Of a stretch of 19,507 nucleotides of DNA, positions 7,371 to 15,117 are shown in pieces. This DNA comes from Pseudomonas sp. BGr12 (lineage in GTDB: Bacteria; Pseudomonadota; Gammaproteobacteria; Pseudomonadales; Pseudomonadaceae), in assembly GCF_030272895.1 (NCBI RefSeq), contig NZ_JALRNF010000061.1:1-19507 (forward strand). Reading direction: 5' to 3'. Position 1 is the stretch's first letter. The number at the start of each line of letters is the position of its first letter. The notes beneath the pieces are model-generated. The model did not search any database. It was not told where the DNA came from and saw nothing but the letters and a program-made list of their open reading frames with translations. The position numbers were made by a program, and so were the translations under genes.

Positions 7371-7979
7371 TCAAGCGTCCGGCTCACACCCCTTGAGCAC
7401 CAGGCGAATGATGGTCTGCGCCGCGGCTTCGTAGTCGCTGTCTTCAAGCTTGGCCTTGCCGGTGACCACCGAGATCTGCCAGTCGAAGTCGGCGTAGGTC
7501 TGGGTCGCCGCCCAGATGCTGAACATCAGGTGGTGAGGGTCGATAGGGGCGATCTGGCCGCGGTCGATCCAGCCCTGGATGCACTCGATGTTGTGCCGGG
7601 CCTGTTCGTTGAGCTGTTCGACCTGGCTGGGGCTCAGGTGCGGGGCGCCGTGCATGATCTCGCTGGCGAATACCTTGGAGGCAAACGGCAGGTCGCGGGA
7701 GATCCGCACCTTGGAGCGGATGTAGGCGCTGAGCACTTCCCTGGCGTCACCCTCGGCATTGAACGGGGTGGACGCCTGCATGATTGGCTCGATGATGCTT
7801 TCCAGGACCTCGCGGTAGAGGTTTTCCTTGGATTTGAAGTAGTAATAGACGTTCGGCTTGGGCAGCCCGGCCTTGGCCGCGATATCGCTGGTCTTGGTGG
7901 CGGCGAAGCCCTTGTCGGCGAATTCCTCGCTGGCCGCGCGCAGAATCAGTTCTTTGTTGCGCTCGCGAATGCTGCTCAT
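7371..7979 (-). CDS. TetR-family regulator, RutR-like
   Basis: The 202-aa protein has a TetR DNA-binding domain at the N terminus, with the helix-turn-helix in about residues 29-50 (TSDIAAKAGLPKPNVYYYF) followed by KSKENLYREVL. The C-terminal part resembles E. coli RutR strongly from memory: GWIDRGQIAPIDPHHL (136-151), IWAATQTYADF (155-165) and VVTGKAKL (171-178) all have close RutR counterparts. RutR senses uracil and controls pyrimidine and some purine genes. No pyrimidine-catabolic gene is seen here; the neighbours are glyoxylate and purine genes, so a related ligand or a wider nitrogen role is possible. Start ATG 7977-7979 has GAGGA somewhat far upstream (about 12 bases). It is convergent with the GlcG-like gene and divergent from the DUF808 gene. 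Confidence 0.9.
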   Translation of the reverse strand: MSSIRERNKELILRAASEEFADKGFAATKTSDIAAKAGLPKPNVYYYFKSKENLYREVLESIIEPIMQASTPFNAEGDAREVLSAYIRSKVRISRDLPFASKVFASEIMHGAPHLSPSQVEQLNEQARHNIECIQGWIDRGQIAPIDPHHLMFSIWAATQTYADFDWQISVVTGKAKLEDSDYEAAAQTIIRLVLKGCEPDA

Positions 7980-8125
7980 GGTTGACGCTGTTCCTCGTGA
8001 CTGGCCGCAGGCGGCACAGGGCCTTCAAGGGCGGTGGCGCATGGTAGCACCGCGTTTGCAAAGGGCTCAAGCTGGCGACTTTGGGCTAGACTTGGGCCCT
8101 CACACACCGCTGGAATCAGGCAAAC

Positions 8126-9034
8126 ATGGCAGGCAGCAGTCTTCTGGTATTGATCGACGATATCGCCACGGTACTCGACGATGTCTCGGTAATGACCAAG
8201 GTCGCGGCAAAAAAGACCGCAGGGGTACTGGGTGACGACCTGGCGCTCAATGCCCAGCAGGTCACGGGGGTACGGGCCGAACGGGAAATCCCGGTGGTCT
8301 GGGCGGTGGCCAAGGGGTCGTTCGTCAACAAACTGATCCTGGTGCCGGCGGCGCTGTTGATCAGTGCGTTCATTCCCTGGGCGGTGACGCCGCTGCTGAT
8401 GATCGGCGGCGCCTTCCTGTGCTTCGAAGGCTTTGAAAAGCTGGCGCACAAGTTCCTCCACAGCAAGGACGAGGACCAGGCCGACCAGGCGGCGCTGAAA
8501 GAGGCCGTGGCCGATCCTGCGGTTGATCTGGTGGCTTACGAGAACACCAAGATCAAGGGGGCGATCCGCACCGATTTCATCCTCTCGGCAGAGATCATCG
8601 CCATTACCCTGGGCACGGTCGCCGATGCGCCGCTGACCCAGCAGATCATCGTGCTGTCGGGCATTGCCATTGTCATGACCATCGGCGTGTACGGCCTGGT
8701 CGCCGGCATCGTCAAACTCGATGACCTGGGCTTGTGGCTGACCCAGAAAGCCTCGCGTGCGGCGCAGGCCCTGGGCAACGGTATCCTGCGTGCAGCGCCC
8801 TACATGATGAAAAGCCTGTCGGTGATCGGCACGGCGGCGATGTTCCTGGTCGGCGGCGGGATCCTGGTGCATGGCGTGGCGCCGTTGCACCATGCCATCG
8901 AAGCCTTCAGCGAAGGACGGGGCGGGGCGTTGACCGGGGCCTTGCTCAATGGCGGCATCGGTATCGTCGCCGGTGCCGTGGTGCTGGCCGTGGTGGCTGC
9001 GGTCGGCAAGCTCTGGCGGGCCGCCAGAGCGTGA
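8126..9034 (+). CDS. DUF808 (YedI-type) inner-membrane protein
   Basis: The 302-aa product begins [20 protein letters not shown], typical of the DUF808/YedI family. Several hydrophobic stretches, about 70-102, 151-168, 173-198, 237-252 and 275-295, indicate a multi-pass inner-membrane protein. A charged segment lies near 109-145. The family function is not known. The ribosome binding site is weak (CAGG before the ATG). It is divergent from the TetR regulator, with a 146-bp gap, and ends 19 bp from the stop of the convergent sulfatase-fold gene. Nothing in the context ties it clearly to purine or glyoxylate metabolism. Confidence 0.9.
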   Translation: MAGSSLLVLIDDIATVLDDVSVMTKVAAKKTAGVLGDDLALNAQQVTGVRAEREIPVVWAVAKGSFVNKLILVPAALLISAFIPWAVTPLLMIGGAFLCFEGFEKLAHKFLHSKDEDQADQAALKEAVADPAVDLVAYENTKIKGAIRTDFILSAEIIAITLGTVADAPLTQQIIVLSGIAIVMTIGVYGLVAGIVKLDDLGLWLTQKASRAAQALGNGILRAAPYMMKSLSVIGTAAMFLVGGGILVHGVAPLHHAIEAFSEGRGGALTGALLNGGIGIVAGAVVLAVVAAVGKLWRAARA

Positions 9035-9053
9035 GACCGATCGGCGACCGCGC

Positions 9054-11000
9054 TCAGTTTTTCAGCGCGGTCTGTTCGTTCTCATCCGGCTGCCAGTCCA
9101 GCAGGTGATGGGTGAAGCCGAAGCTTGCGACCTGGTAGTAGGCGATGGCGCGCTGGATCAGCGGATCGCGCTTGTCGCTGATCACCTCGCTGCTTTCGCC
9201 CAGGGCCTGGTTGTGCCGGCGCAAGCCGTCACGGGGGCTGAGGATCGCCAGGTCCTGGCCGTCGAACAAGCCCAGGTGCTGGTAGTTGCCGATCAGCACC
9301 CGCGGCGGCAGGTTGTCTTGCTGCATCAGGTCGCGGCCGAAGAACGTCGAGGTATAGCTCATGTTCAGCAGGCCGAGCAGGGTCGGTGCCAGGTCGATCT
9401 GGCTGGCCAGCTTCGATTCCTCGCGCGCCGGGATCAACTTGGGCGCATAGATGAACAGCGGGATCTGGTAGTTGCTGACCGGCAGGTCTTCCTTGCCGGC
9501 GCTGCCGGCGGTGTGGTCGGCGACGAAAATGAACAAGGTGTTGTCGAACCAGGGCTTGTTTCGCGCCTGCTCAAGGAAACGCCCGATCGCATAGTCGGTG
9601 TATTTCACCGCGCCATCGCGACCGTTGCCTGAAGGGATATCGATCCGGCCTTCGGGATAGGTATACGGGCGATGGTTGGAGGTGGTCATCAGTTGCAGGA
9701 AGAACGGCACCTGGTTGGCGTGGTCGGCGTCAGCCAGCTTGATGGCCTGGCGGTACAGGTCCTCATCGGACATGCCCCAGGCATTCTTGAAGCTGATGTC
9801 GGCTTCGTCGACGCTGCTCTGGTCGACGATCCGGTAGCCGTTGCCACTGAAGAACGCGTTCATGTTGTCAAAATAGCCACGCCCGCCATAGACGAACACG
9901 CTGTCGTAGCCCACTTCCGACAATTGCTGGCCAAGACTGGCATAGCCACTTTCACGGCCGATGCGCTTGACGATCGAACGGCCCGGCGTCGGCGGCATCG
10001 ACAGGGTGATCGCCTCCAGGCCGCGATCGGTCCGGGTGCCCGTTGCATAGAAGTTGTTGAAGTACAGGCTCTGCGTGCGCAGGGCATCGAGATTGGGGGT
10101 GAGGTTGCGGGTATCGCCGTTGCTGCCCAGGTACCTGGCGCTCAGGCTCTCGATGGTGACCAGCACGATGTTGGGTGTGGTCGGGGTGCCCGCCTGGGTG
10201 ATCTGCCGACGGATGCCCATGGGCTCCTGGTTGATGAAGCGGGCGTTGGGCTCTTGCAGTTCGCTGCGGATCAGCTGGGTCGATTGGCCTTCGTCCAGGC
10301 TGCCGTAGAACTGCGAGTAGTCCAGCTCGTTGTTGCGAAACGCGGCGAAGAACTGGTACGGCCCGTTGCTGGCCAGTTCCCGGGCATAGGCATTGCCGCC
10401 CTGGCCCCGTGGCATCTCCTGGTCGATCAGCAGCAGGCCTGTAGTTGCCAGCACTGCCAGCGCACCCAGGCTGGCCAGGCGCTGACGCCAGGTCGGCAAG
10501 GGCGCATCGAGAATCTGGCGCAGCGGTTTGCGCAGCAGCAGCGACAGCACCAGCGCGGTCAGTGCCAGTACGCTGAGAATCAGCCCGATGGGATAGGACT
10601 CGAGGATGTTGTTCAGGACCTCGTCGGAGTACACCAGGTAGTCGACGGCGATGAAATTGAAGCGCACACCGAACTCGTCCCAGAACAACCATTCGGCCAC
10701 GGCCACGAACAGCATGATGAACAGGCTGGCAAACAGCACGGCGCGCAGCAGCCCGCGGTGCAGGCGCGTGCGCCACAGTGGCGCCGGGCACAGCAGCAGG
10801 TACAGGCCCAGGGGCAGGGCGGCATAGACCAGGAAGCTCAGGTCGTAGGCCAGGCCGGTGGTGAAGATCGAGAATAAATGCCCGCCGGCTTCACCCAGGT
10901 GAGTGAAGTACAGGACGCTTCGTGTCAGAAAGAAAGTGAATAACCATAGCGATATCAATAACAATAAATAGCGCATCGGCGCTGAGCGTATAGCGTGCAT
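9054..11000 (-). CDS. LTA-synthase-type membrane phosphotransferase/sulfatase-fold enzyme
   Basis: The 648-aa protein has an N-terminal membrane part with about five hydrophobic segments (around 9-30, 42-70, 85-105, 136-156, 176-192) and then a periplasmic alkaline-phosphatase-superfamily domain (PF00884). Active-site features are visible: NIVLVTIES with metal-binding Glu284, a Thr in GTRTDRGLE (likely nucleophile Thr324), and the metal pair Asp495-His496 in FVADHTAGS. That pattern fits the LTA synthase / phosphoglycerol transferase branch more than true arylsulfatases. Gram-negatives lack lipoteichoic acid, so the substrate may be periplasmic glucan or an envelope lipid; this is inference. 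I chose ATG 10998-11000 with AAGG 8 bases upstream. An in-frame TTG at 11039 lacks a ribosome binding site. It is convergent with DUF808 and divergent from the 105-aa gene. Confidence 0.9.
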   Translation of the reverse strand: MHAIRSAPMRYLLLLISLWLFTFFLTRSVLYFTHLGEAGGHLFSIFTTGLAYDLSFLVYAALPLGLYLLLCPAPLWRTRLHRGLLRAVLFASLFIMLFVAVAEWLFWDEFGVRFNFIAVDYLVYSDEVLNNILESYPIGLILSVLALTALVLSLLLRKPLRQILDAPLPTWRQRLASLGALAVLATTGLLLIDQEMPRGQGGNAYARELASNGPYQFFAAFRNNELDYSQFYGSLDEGQSTQLIRSELQEPNARFINQEPMGIRRQITQAGTPTTPNIVLVTIESLSARYLGSNGDTRNLTPNLDALRTQSLYFNNFYATGTRTDRGLEAITLSMPPTPGRSIVKRIGRESGYASLGQQLSEVGYDSVFVYGGRGYFDNMNAFFSGNGYRIVDQSSVDEADISFKNAWGMSDEDLYRQAIKLADADHANQVPFFLQLMTTSNHRPYTYPEGRIDIPSGNGRDGAVKYTDYAIGRFLEQARNKPWFDNTLFIFVADHTAGSAGKEDLPVSNYQIPLFIYAPKLIPAREESKLASQIDLAPTLLGLLNMSYTSTFFGRDLMQQDNLPPRVLIGNYQHLGLFDGQDLAILSPRDGLRRHNQALGESSEVISDKRDPLIQRAIAYYQVASFGFTHHLLDWQPDENEQTALKN

Positions 11001-11163
11001 GGCGTTTGCCTTGTTGTTGTCGAAGAAGAGGGCGGGCAAACTAACGCCGGTAATGAGAAAGATATGTCAAATAAATGCAGTGAAGAAGTTTGCTGCTGGT
11101 TTATAGTGACGCCCCTTGAGCGCACAGGCATGTGCAGGCGGTAGTTGAATAAGGATCACTCGG

Positions 11164-11481
11164 ATGTCCTTTAGAGCATTGACTTACGATGTCTTTCACC
11201 TGGGCTTGTACATGATCGCGGTGCTGGCCTGGACCACCTTGTGCGTCATGCTTTTGCTCAAGGTCCGAAGGCAGGTGGACGATGCATCGGCCCGCGGCTG
11301 CCTGTATGTGGGCGCGGTTGGCGCGTGTGTCTGCCTGGGGCTGTTGCTGGCGGATGTGTTGCGCCTGGTGGACGACAGTGTGGTGCTGGTGGGGTTGCTG
11401 GTGTTCGGTGCCATTGTTCCGGGTATGGCAATTACGGTGCTCTATGTTCGTTTGCGAACACAAGGTGAAAAAATTAATTGA
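11164..11481 (+). CDS. Small hypothetical membrane protein (105 aa)
   Basis: I do not recognise this protein. It has three hydrophobic stretches, about residues 11-33, 44-63 and 70-93, separated by short charged loops (KVRRQVDD, ADVLRLVDD), and a basic C-terminal tail (YVRLRTQGEKIN). A three-segment inner-membrane protein is the simplest reading. The ATG has AGGA 8 bases upstream, and a good terminator follows about 50 bp after the stop, which supports a real single-gene unit. It is divergent from the sulfatase-fold gene (163-bp gap) and convergent with the Tsx-like gene. Confidence 0.72.
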   Translation: MSFRALTYDVFHLGLYMIAVLAWTTLCVMLLLKVRRQVDDASARGCLYVGAVGACVCLGLLLADVLRLVDDSVVLVGLLVFGAIVPGMAITVLYVRLRTQGEKIN

Positions 11482-11530
11482 TTGTTTTTAGGAGATTTCT
11501 TTCTCTTACTTAAGAGAAATCTGAAATTTC

Positions 11531-11561
11531 AAACCGTGCCTTTTAACAGGCACGGTTTTCA
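11531..11561. terminator. Bidirectional rho-independent terminator
   Basis: AAACCGTGCC (11531-11540) and GGCACGGTTT (11549-11558) form a perfect 10-bp stem with an 8-base loop. T residues flank it in both directions. It lies between two convergent genes, the 105-aa protein and the Tsx-like protein, and can serve both. Just upstream, 11493-11522 holds a second inverted repeat (AGATTTCT / AGAAATCT). Confidence 0.85.
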
Positions 11562-11573
11562 ACTATCGCTCGA

Positions 11574-12362
11574 TCAGAAGTGCACTTTGACCAGGAAGCT
11601 GGCAGTGTTCTGGTCGGTATCGAAGGCATCGCTGTCCTTGATCCCGTACTTGTTCTTCCAGTAGTCGTATTCGAAACCGACATACAGCTGCTTCTCGCCC
11701 CAGTTCAACGCTTTGCCCAGGTCATATTTGACCTGTGGGTTGAAGTGCAGGTTGGCGTGGTAGTCGCCATGGCGGCTGGTGGAGTCGTTGTCGACCACCC
11801 AGTCCATGAAGCCATCGATGAGGATGTCGGACTTGCCCACGGGAATGGTGTACGACCAGACCGGGGTGATCTGCCAGACGTTGTCACCGGCACGGCTGCC
11901 ATCGGTGGTGCGCTGGTAGAAGTTCAGCTGGAAGTAGTCGAAGCCCGGGATATTCAGGTCGAAGCCAGGGCCGATCAGGTAGGACTCGGTGTCGCCCTCG
12001 CCAAACTCGTAGGTCATGGCCAGCAGCACGTCCTTGATCGGACCGAACTCCAGGCGCTGGTCGAAGATCTTGCCGAACGACAGGCGCGGCGAGATCTCGC
12101 CGTAGTAGGTGTTCGGGCCGTTGTTGAAGTCCTTGTCGCCGTTGTAGAAGATCTTGTCGACGAACATGAAGTTGTCGCCGTACTTCCAGCCGTCGGCGTG
12201 CTCGAAGGTCACGGTCTGCTGGATTTCCGGGTTGACCGCGAAATTCTTGCCCCACAGGTAGGTCAGGCTGTTGTTCTGCCATTGCAGCAGATCGCCGGCG
12301 GTGGCGGCGGTGCTCGCCGCCAGCAGGCCGCTGGCGAGGATCAGGCTGTTGGTAATGCGCAT
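11574..12362 (-). CDS. Tsx-like nucleoside-channel outer-membrane protein, copy 1
   Basis: The 262-aa product has a signal peptide with a hydrophobic core and cleavage expected after Ala22 (TAATA/GDLL). The rest is rich in aromatic, alternating beta-strand segments and ends in VKVHF, with the terminal Phe typical of outer-membrane beta-barrels. The pattern (FMFVDKIFY, SPRLSFGK, LNFYQR, YTIPVGKSDILIDGFMDWV) fits the nucleoside-specific channel-forming Tsx family (PF03502). It is about 75% identical by eye to the next gene upstream. The start ATG has AAGGGAG about 10 bases upstream. A sigma-54-like promoter is seen at 12471-12487. Location downstream of the purine block suggests uptake of purines, nucleosides or related compounds across the outer membrane; the substrate is inferred. 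Confidence 0.88.
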   Translation of the reverse strand: MRITNSLILASGLLAASTAATAGDLLQWQNNSLTYLWGKNFAVNPEIQQTVTFEHADGWKYGDNFMFVDKIFYNGDKDFNNGPNTYYGEISPRLSFGKIFDQRLEFGPIKDVLLAMTYEFGEGDTESYLIGPGFDLNIPGFDYFQLNFYQRTTDGSRAGDNVWQITPVWSYTIPVGKSDILIDGFMDWVVDNDSTSRHGDYHANLHFNPQVKYDLGKALNWGEKQLYVGFEYDYWKNKYGIKDSDAFDTDQNTASFLVKVHF

Positions 12363-12470
12363 CGCTGTGTTGCTCCCTTGATTGATTCTGTTGTCGGTAC
12401 TCTGGACGGCACCGTTGGGTCTAAATAGTTGTCTTTCGAGTCAGTTTTTTTCGATTGGCCACAGCTGTTT

Positions 12471-12487
12471 GGCAAGAGCTGCGCCAA
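12471..12487 (-). promoter_or_regulatory. Candidate sigma-54 promoter of Tsx-like copy 1
   Basis: On the minus strand the sequence TTGGCGCAGCTCTTGCC matches the sigma-54 consensus YTGGCACGRNNNTTGCW at all but three defined positions. GG and GC, the essential pairs, are at the right spacing. A start near 12460 would leave a leader of about 100 bases before the Tsx-like ATG. Confidence 0.45.
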
Positions 12488-12585
12488 CTTTCCGGGTACG
12501 GCACAACAATCCTGCTCGACGTCTTTCTGAACAGATGAAAGGGGTCTTTCAGGCTGGCGTCACGTCCACCGACCGCCCGAATTCA

Positions 12586-12602
12586 TTGACTGAGCGGTCA
12601 GC
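12586..12602. promoter_or_regulatory. 17-bp candidate operator, copy A
   Basis: TTGACTGAGCGGTCAGC contains overlapping dyads, CTGA-N4-TCAG and TGAC-N6-GTCA. It matches the element at 18659-18675 in 14 of 17 positions. It lies about 130-140 bp upstream of the predicted sigma-54 start, the usual distance for an enhancer site. TGAC-N6-GTCA also resembles a TetR-family site, and the RutR consensus in outline. Confidence 0.35.
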
Positions 12603-12608
12603 AAACGC

Positions 12609-12628
12609 GGGCAGGATCCGTCCTGCCC
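12609..12628 (-). terminator. Perfect inverted repeat downstream of Tsx-like copy 2
   Basis: GGGCAGGA (12609-12616) and TCCTGCCC (12621-12628) form a perfect 8-bp stem with a 4-base loop. It lies about 100 bp past the stop of Tsx-like copy 2. The T-tract is poor, so it is at best a weak terminator. Confidence 0.35.
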
Positions 12629-12723
12629 TGATCGAGGGGCGCGCAGATTACTGGCTTGCGCGCGGGTCCTCAAGTGCTCCGTCCTGGAGCGGGTGTGGCT
12701 AAAACTGTGCGTTTGGTCAGGTT

Positions 12724-13509
12724 TTAGAAGTGAACCTTCACCAGGGCGCTGGTAACGCTCTGGTTGGTATCGAGCCGGCCACTGTTCTCGATGCCGTATT
12801 TGTCTTTCCAGTAGCTGTACTCGATACCCACGTACAGCTGCTTGGCGCCCAGGTTCAGGGCCTTGCCCAGGTCGTACTTGACCTGTGGGTTGAACTGCAG
12901 GTTGGCGTGGTAGGTGCCGCGCCGGGTCTCGTCGTTGTCGACCACCCAGTCCATGTAGCCGTCGATCAGGATGTCGGAGCGACCTACGGGAATGGTGTAG
13001 GAAAAGGTTGGGGTGATTTGCCAGACGCGATCACCCGGGCGGCTGCCCTCGGTGTTGCGCTGGTAGAAGTTCAGGGTGAAGTAGTTGAAACCGGGAATCG
13101 CCAGGTTGAAGCCGGGGCCGATCAGGTAGGCCTCGTTGTCGCCTTCGCCCGACTCGTAGGTCATGGCCAGCAACACGTCGGTGATCGGACCGAATTCGAG
13201 TTTCTTGCCGAGCATCTTGCCGAACGACAGGCGTGGGCTGAACTCGCCGTAGTAGGTGTTGTTGCCTTTGTTACGGTCGGTGCCGCCGTTGTAGAAGATC
13301 TTGTCGACGAACATGAAAGTGTCGCCGTATTTCCACTGGTTGGCGTGCTCGAAGGTCACGGTCTGCTGGATGGCGGGGTTGACCTGGAAGTCCTTGCCAT
13401 AGAGGTAGGAGAGGCTGTTGGTGTGCCACAGCAGGAAGTCTCCTGCGCTGGCGGGCATGGTGGCCAGCAGACTGCTACCCAACAGAAGGGGAGTGATGAT
13501 GCCTTTCAT
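12724..13509 (-). CDS. Tsx-like nucleoside-channel outer-membrane protein, copy 2
   Basis: This 261-aa protein is the tandem paralogue of the gene at 11574-12362, about 75% identical by eye over the mature part. The signal peptide MKGIITPLLLGSSLLATMPA ends in SA with cleavage expected after Ala22, before GDFLL. Conserved blocks are FMFVDKIFYNG, SPRLSFGK, LIGPGFNL, LNFYQR and IPVGRSDILIDGYMDWV, and the C-terminus is VKVHF with the outer-membrane terminal Phe. I placed the start at ATG 13507-13509 because the signal peptide begins there; the open frame extends upstream to 13677 but has no signal or coding look. Only 133 bp separate it from the stop of the urate/xanthine permease on the same strand, so it may be read from the purine operon. 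Confidence 0.88.
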   Translation of the reverse strand: MKGIITPLLLGSSLLATMPASAGDFLLWHTNSLSYLYGKDFQVNPAIQQTVTFEHANQWKYGDTFMFVDKIFYNGGTDRNKGNNTYYGEFSPRLSFGKMLGKKLEFGPITDVLLAMTYESGEGDNEAYLIGPGFNLAIPGFNYFTLNFYQRNTEGSRPGDRVWQITPTFSYTIPVGRSDILIDGYMDWVVDNDETRRGTYHANLQFNPQVKYDLGKALNLGAKQLYVGIEYSYWKDKYGIENSGRLDTNQSVTSALVKVHF

Positions 13510-13618
13510 GTTGTGTTTCCCGGCGTTGTTATTGTTGGTCTTGGGTTTTTCGGCGCGAAGCGCCCCGGCCGACCCGCTCCCACGGGTCGACGGTGCTGCA
13601 TGGTGCTTGGGTGGAGCA

Positions 13619-13636
13619 GGGCGGCAAGCGCCGCCC
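13619..13636 (-). repeat. GC-rich hairpin after the permease gene
   Basis: GGGCGGC (13619-13625) and GCCGCCC (13630-13636) form a perfect 7-bp stem with a 4-base loop, 6 bp beyond the permease stop. No T-tract follows on the minus strand, so it more likely stabilises the mRNA end or weakly limits read-through to the Tsx-like genes. Confidence 0.4.
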
Positions 13637-13642
13637 GAAAAC

Positions 13643-14998
13643 TCAGTGCTGGTGGGCGGTGTCGTTATGCGCGGCACGTTCGGCGCCGCCCAGGATGTTG
13701 AACAACAGGTTGAGGATCAGCGCGCTGACCGTGGCCATGGCGATGCCGCTGTGGGTAATGGGTTCCATCCACTGGGGCATCTGCGCGAAGAACTCCGGGC
13801 GTACCACCGGGATCAGGCCCATGCCGACGCTGACGGCCACCAGCAGCTGGTTGCGGCGATCGGCGATGTCGGCTTCCTGGAGGATCTTGATACCGGTGGC
13901 GGTGACCATGCCGAACATGGCGATGGACGCGCCGCCCAGCACCGCCGGTGGAATCGAGGCGATCAGGAAGGCCGCCTTGGGCAGCAGGCTGAGCAGGATC
14001 AGGAAACCGCCGGCGACCACGGTGACATAGCGGCAACGCACGCCGGTCATCTGCACCAGACCGATGTTCTGGGCGAACGAGGAGTGGGTGAAGGTGTTGA
14101 AGAAGCCGGCGACGAACGATGCACCGGCATCGCACATCAGGCCGCGGCGCAGCATGCCCGGGGTGACTTCCCGGTCGGTGACCTTGCCCAGGGCCAGGAA
14201 CATGCCGGTGGACTCGACGAAGATGATCACCACCACCAGGCACATCGACAGGATCGGCGCCAGGCTGAAGGTCGGCATGCCGAAGTGCAGCGGCGTGACC
14301 ACTTGCAGCCAGGGCGCCTCGTCGAGGCCTGAAAGGTCGACCATGCCGATGGAGCCGGCAAGGATGTAGCCCAGGCCCATGCCGATCAGCACCGAGACAT
14401 TGACCCAGAAGCCACGCATGAAGCGATTGACCAGCAGGATGGTGGCCAGCACCAGGCCGGCGACGATCAGGTAGATGGGCGAGCCGAAGGTTTCGGCACT
14501 GGCGCCGCCACCGGCCCAGTTGACCGCAACCGGGAACAGCGACAGGCCGATCGAGGTGATGACCGTACCGGTCACCAGGGGCGGGAAGAAGCGCACCACC
14601 TTGGACATGAACGGCGCGATGATCATGCCGAAGAACCCGGCGGCGATGGTCGCGCCGAAGATCCCCTGCAGGCCGACGCCAGGCATGCCGGCCATGGCGA
14701 CCATGCTGCCGACAGCGGCGAAGCTTGCACCCATCATGACTGGCATGCGGATGCCGACTGCGCCAATGCCGAACGACTGGACGATGGTGGCGACACCAGC
14801 GACCAGCAGGTCGGCATTGATCAGGAAAGCGATTTCTTCACGAGAAAGGCCGGCGGCCTGGCCGATGATCAAGGGCACGGCAATCGCGCCTCCATACATC
14901 AGCAAGACATGCTGCAGACCCACCAGGAACAGTTGGAGCAAGGGCAGTGGCTGTCGTGGGGGCGCAACGGGGATGTACGCCTTGCGTGACTCGGACAT
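13643..14998 (-). CDS. uacT: NCS2/NAT family purine (urate/xanthine) permease
   Basis: The 451-aa inner-membrane protein belongs to the nucleobase-ascorbate transporter family (NCS2), proton symporters for uracil, xanthine or urate. It shows the TM1 Gln-His motif (LVGLQHVLLMYGG, QH at 29-30), the conserved glutamate in IIFVESTGMF (Glu262), and the NAT signature QNIGLVQMTG (310-319). Hydrophobic segments fit the usual 14 membrane spans. The start ATG has GAGG 6 bases upstream. It follows the urate hydroxylase gene on the same strand (119-bp gap holding an inverted repeat). The neighbours (urate oxidation, allantoin breakdown) argue for urate or xanthine as substrate; the exact specificity cannot be fixed from sequence alone. 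Confidence 0.9.
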   Translation of the reverse strand: MSESRKAYIPVAPPRQPLPLLQLFLVGLQHVLLMYGGAIAVPLIIGQAAGLSREEIAFLINADLLVAGVATIVQSFGIGAVGIRMPVMMGASFAAVGSMVAMAGMPGVGLQGIFGATIAAGFFGMIIAPFMSKVVRFFPPLVTGTVITSIGLSLFPVAVNWAGGGASAETFGSPIYLIVAGLVLATILLVNRFMRGFWVNVSVLIGMGLGYILAGSIGMVDLSGLDEAPWLQVVTPLHFGMPTFSLAPILSMCLVVVIIFVESTGMFLALGKVTDREVTPGMLRRGLMCDAGASFVAGFFNTFTHSSFAQNIGLVQMTGVRCRYVTVVAGGFLILLSLLPKAAFLIASIPPAVLGGASIAMFGMVTATGIKILQEADIADRRNQLLVAVSVGMGLIPVVRPEFFAQMPQWMEPITHSGIAMATVSALILNLLFNILGGAERAAHNDTAHQH

Positions 14999-15028
14999 GC
15001 AACACCTCGGTTTTGTTTTTATTCTTTA

Positions 15029-15104
15029 GCGCCGCAAGCTCAAGCGCCCGGCTTCAGGAGGAAGCAGGAAGTCGCGCTTGGCTTGCAGCTTGTAGCTTGC
15101 CGCG
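15029..15104. repeat. Imperfect inverted repeat in the urate hydroxylase-permease gap
   Basis: The arm GCCGCAAGCTCAAGC (15031-15045) is the near inverse of GCTTGTAGCTTGCCGC (15088-15103), allowing one gap and one mismatch. A second small stem, GCTTC / GAAGC, lies in the middle (15051-15065). The CAAGCT-rich pattern resembles other short repeats scattered in Pseudomonas genomes. It fills most of the 119-bp intergenic space. Confidence 0.6.
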
Positions 15105-15117
15105 TGAAACGTGTCGC

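Larger units (their letters stand above)
12363..12723. other. 361-bp intergenic region between the two Tsx-like genes
   Basis: No gene is supported here. The region holds the leader and probable promoter of Tsx-like copy 1 (sigma-54-like element at 12471-12487), the 17-bp element at 12586-12602, and a perfect inverted repeat at 12609-12628. A further inverted repeat is GCGCGC (12639-12644) with GCGCGC (12658-12663). AT content rises near 12420-12455. Confidence 0.6.

Noticed and set aside
7976..8893. A 305-codon minus-strand frame antisense to the DUF808 gene
   Set aside because: It is rich in His, Arg and Gln as expected for an antisense shadow; the plus-strand frame has the recognisable membrane protein.
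13510..13677. N-terminal extension of Tsx-like copy 2 by 56 codons
   Set aside because: It would bury the signal peptide and overlap the end of the permease gene.
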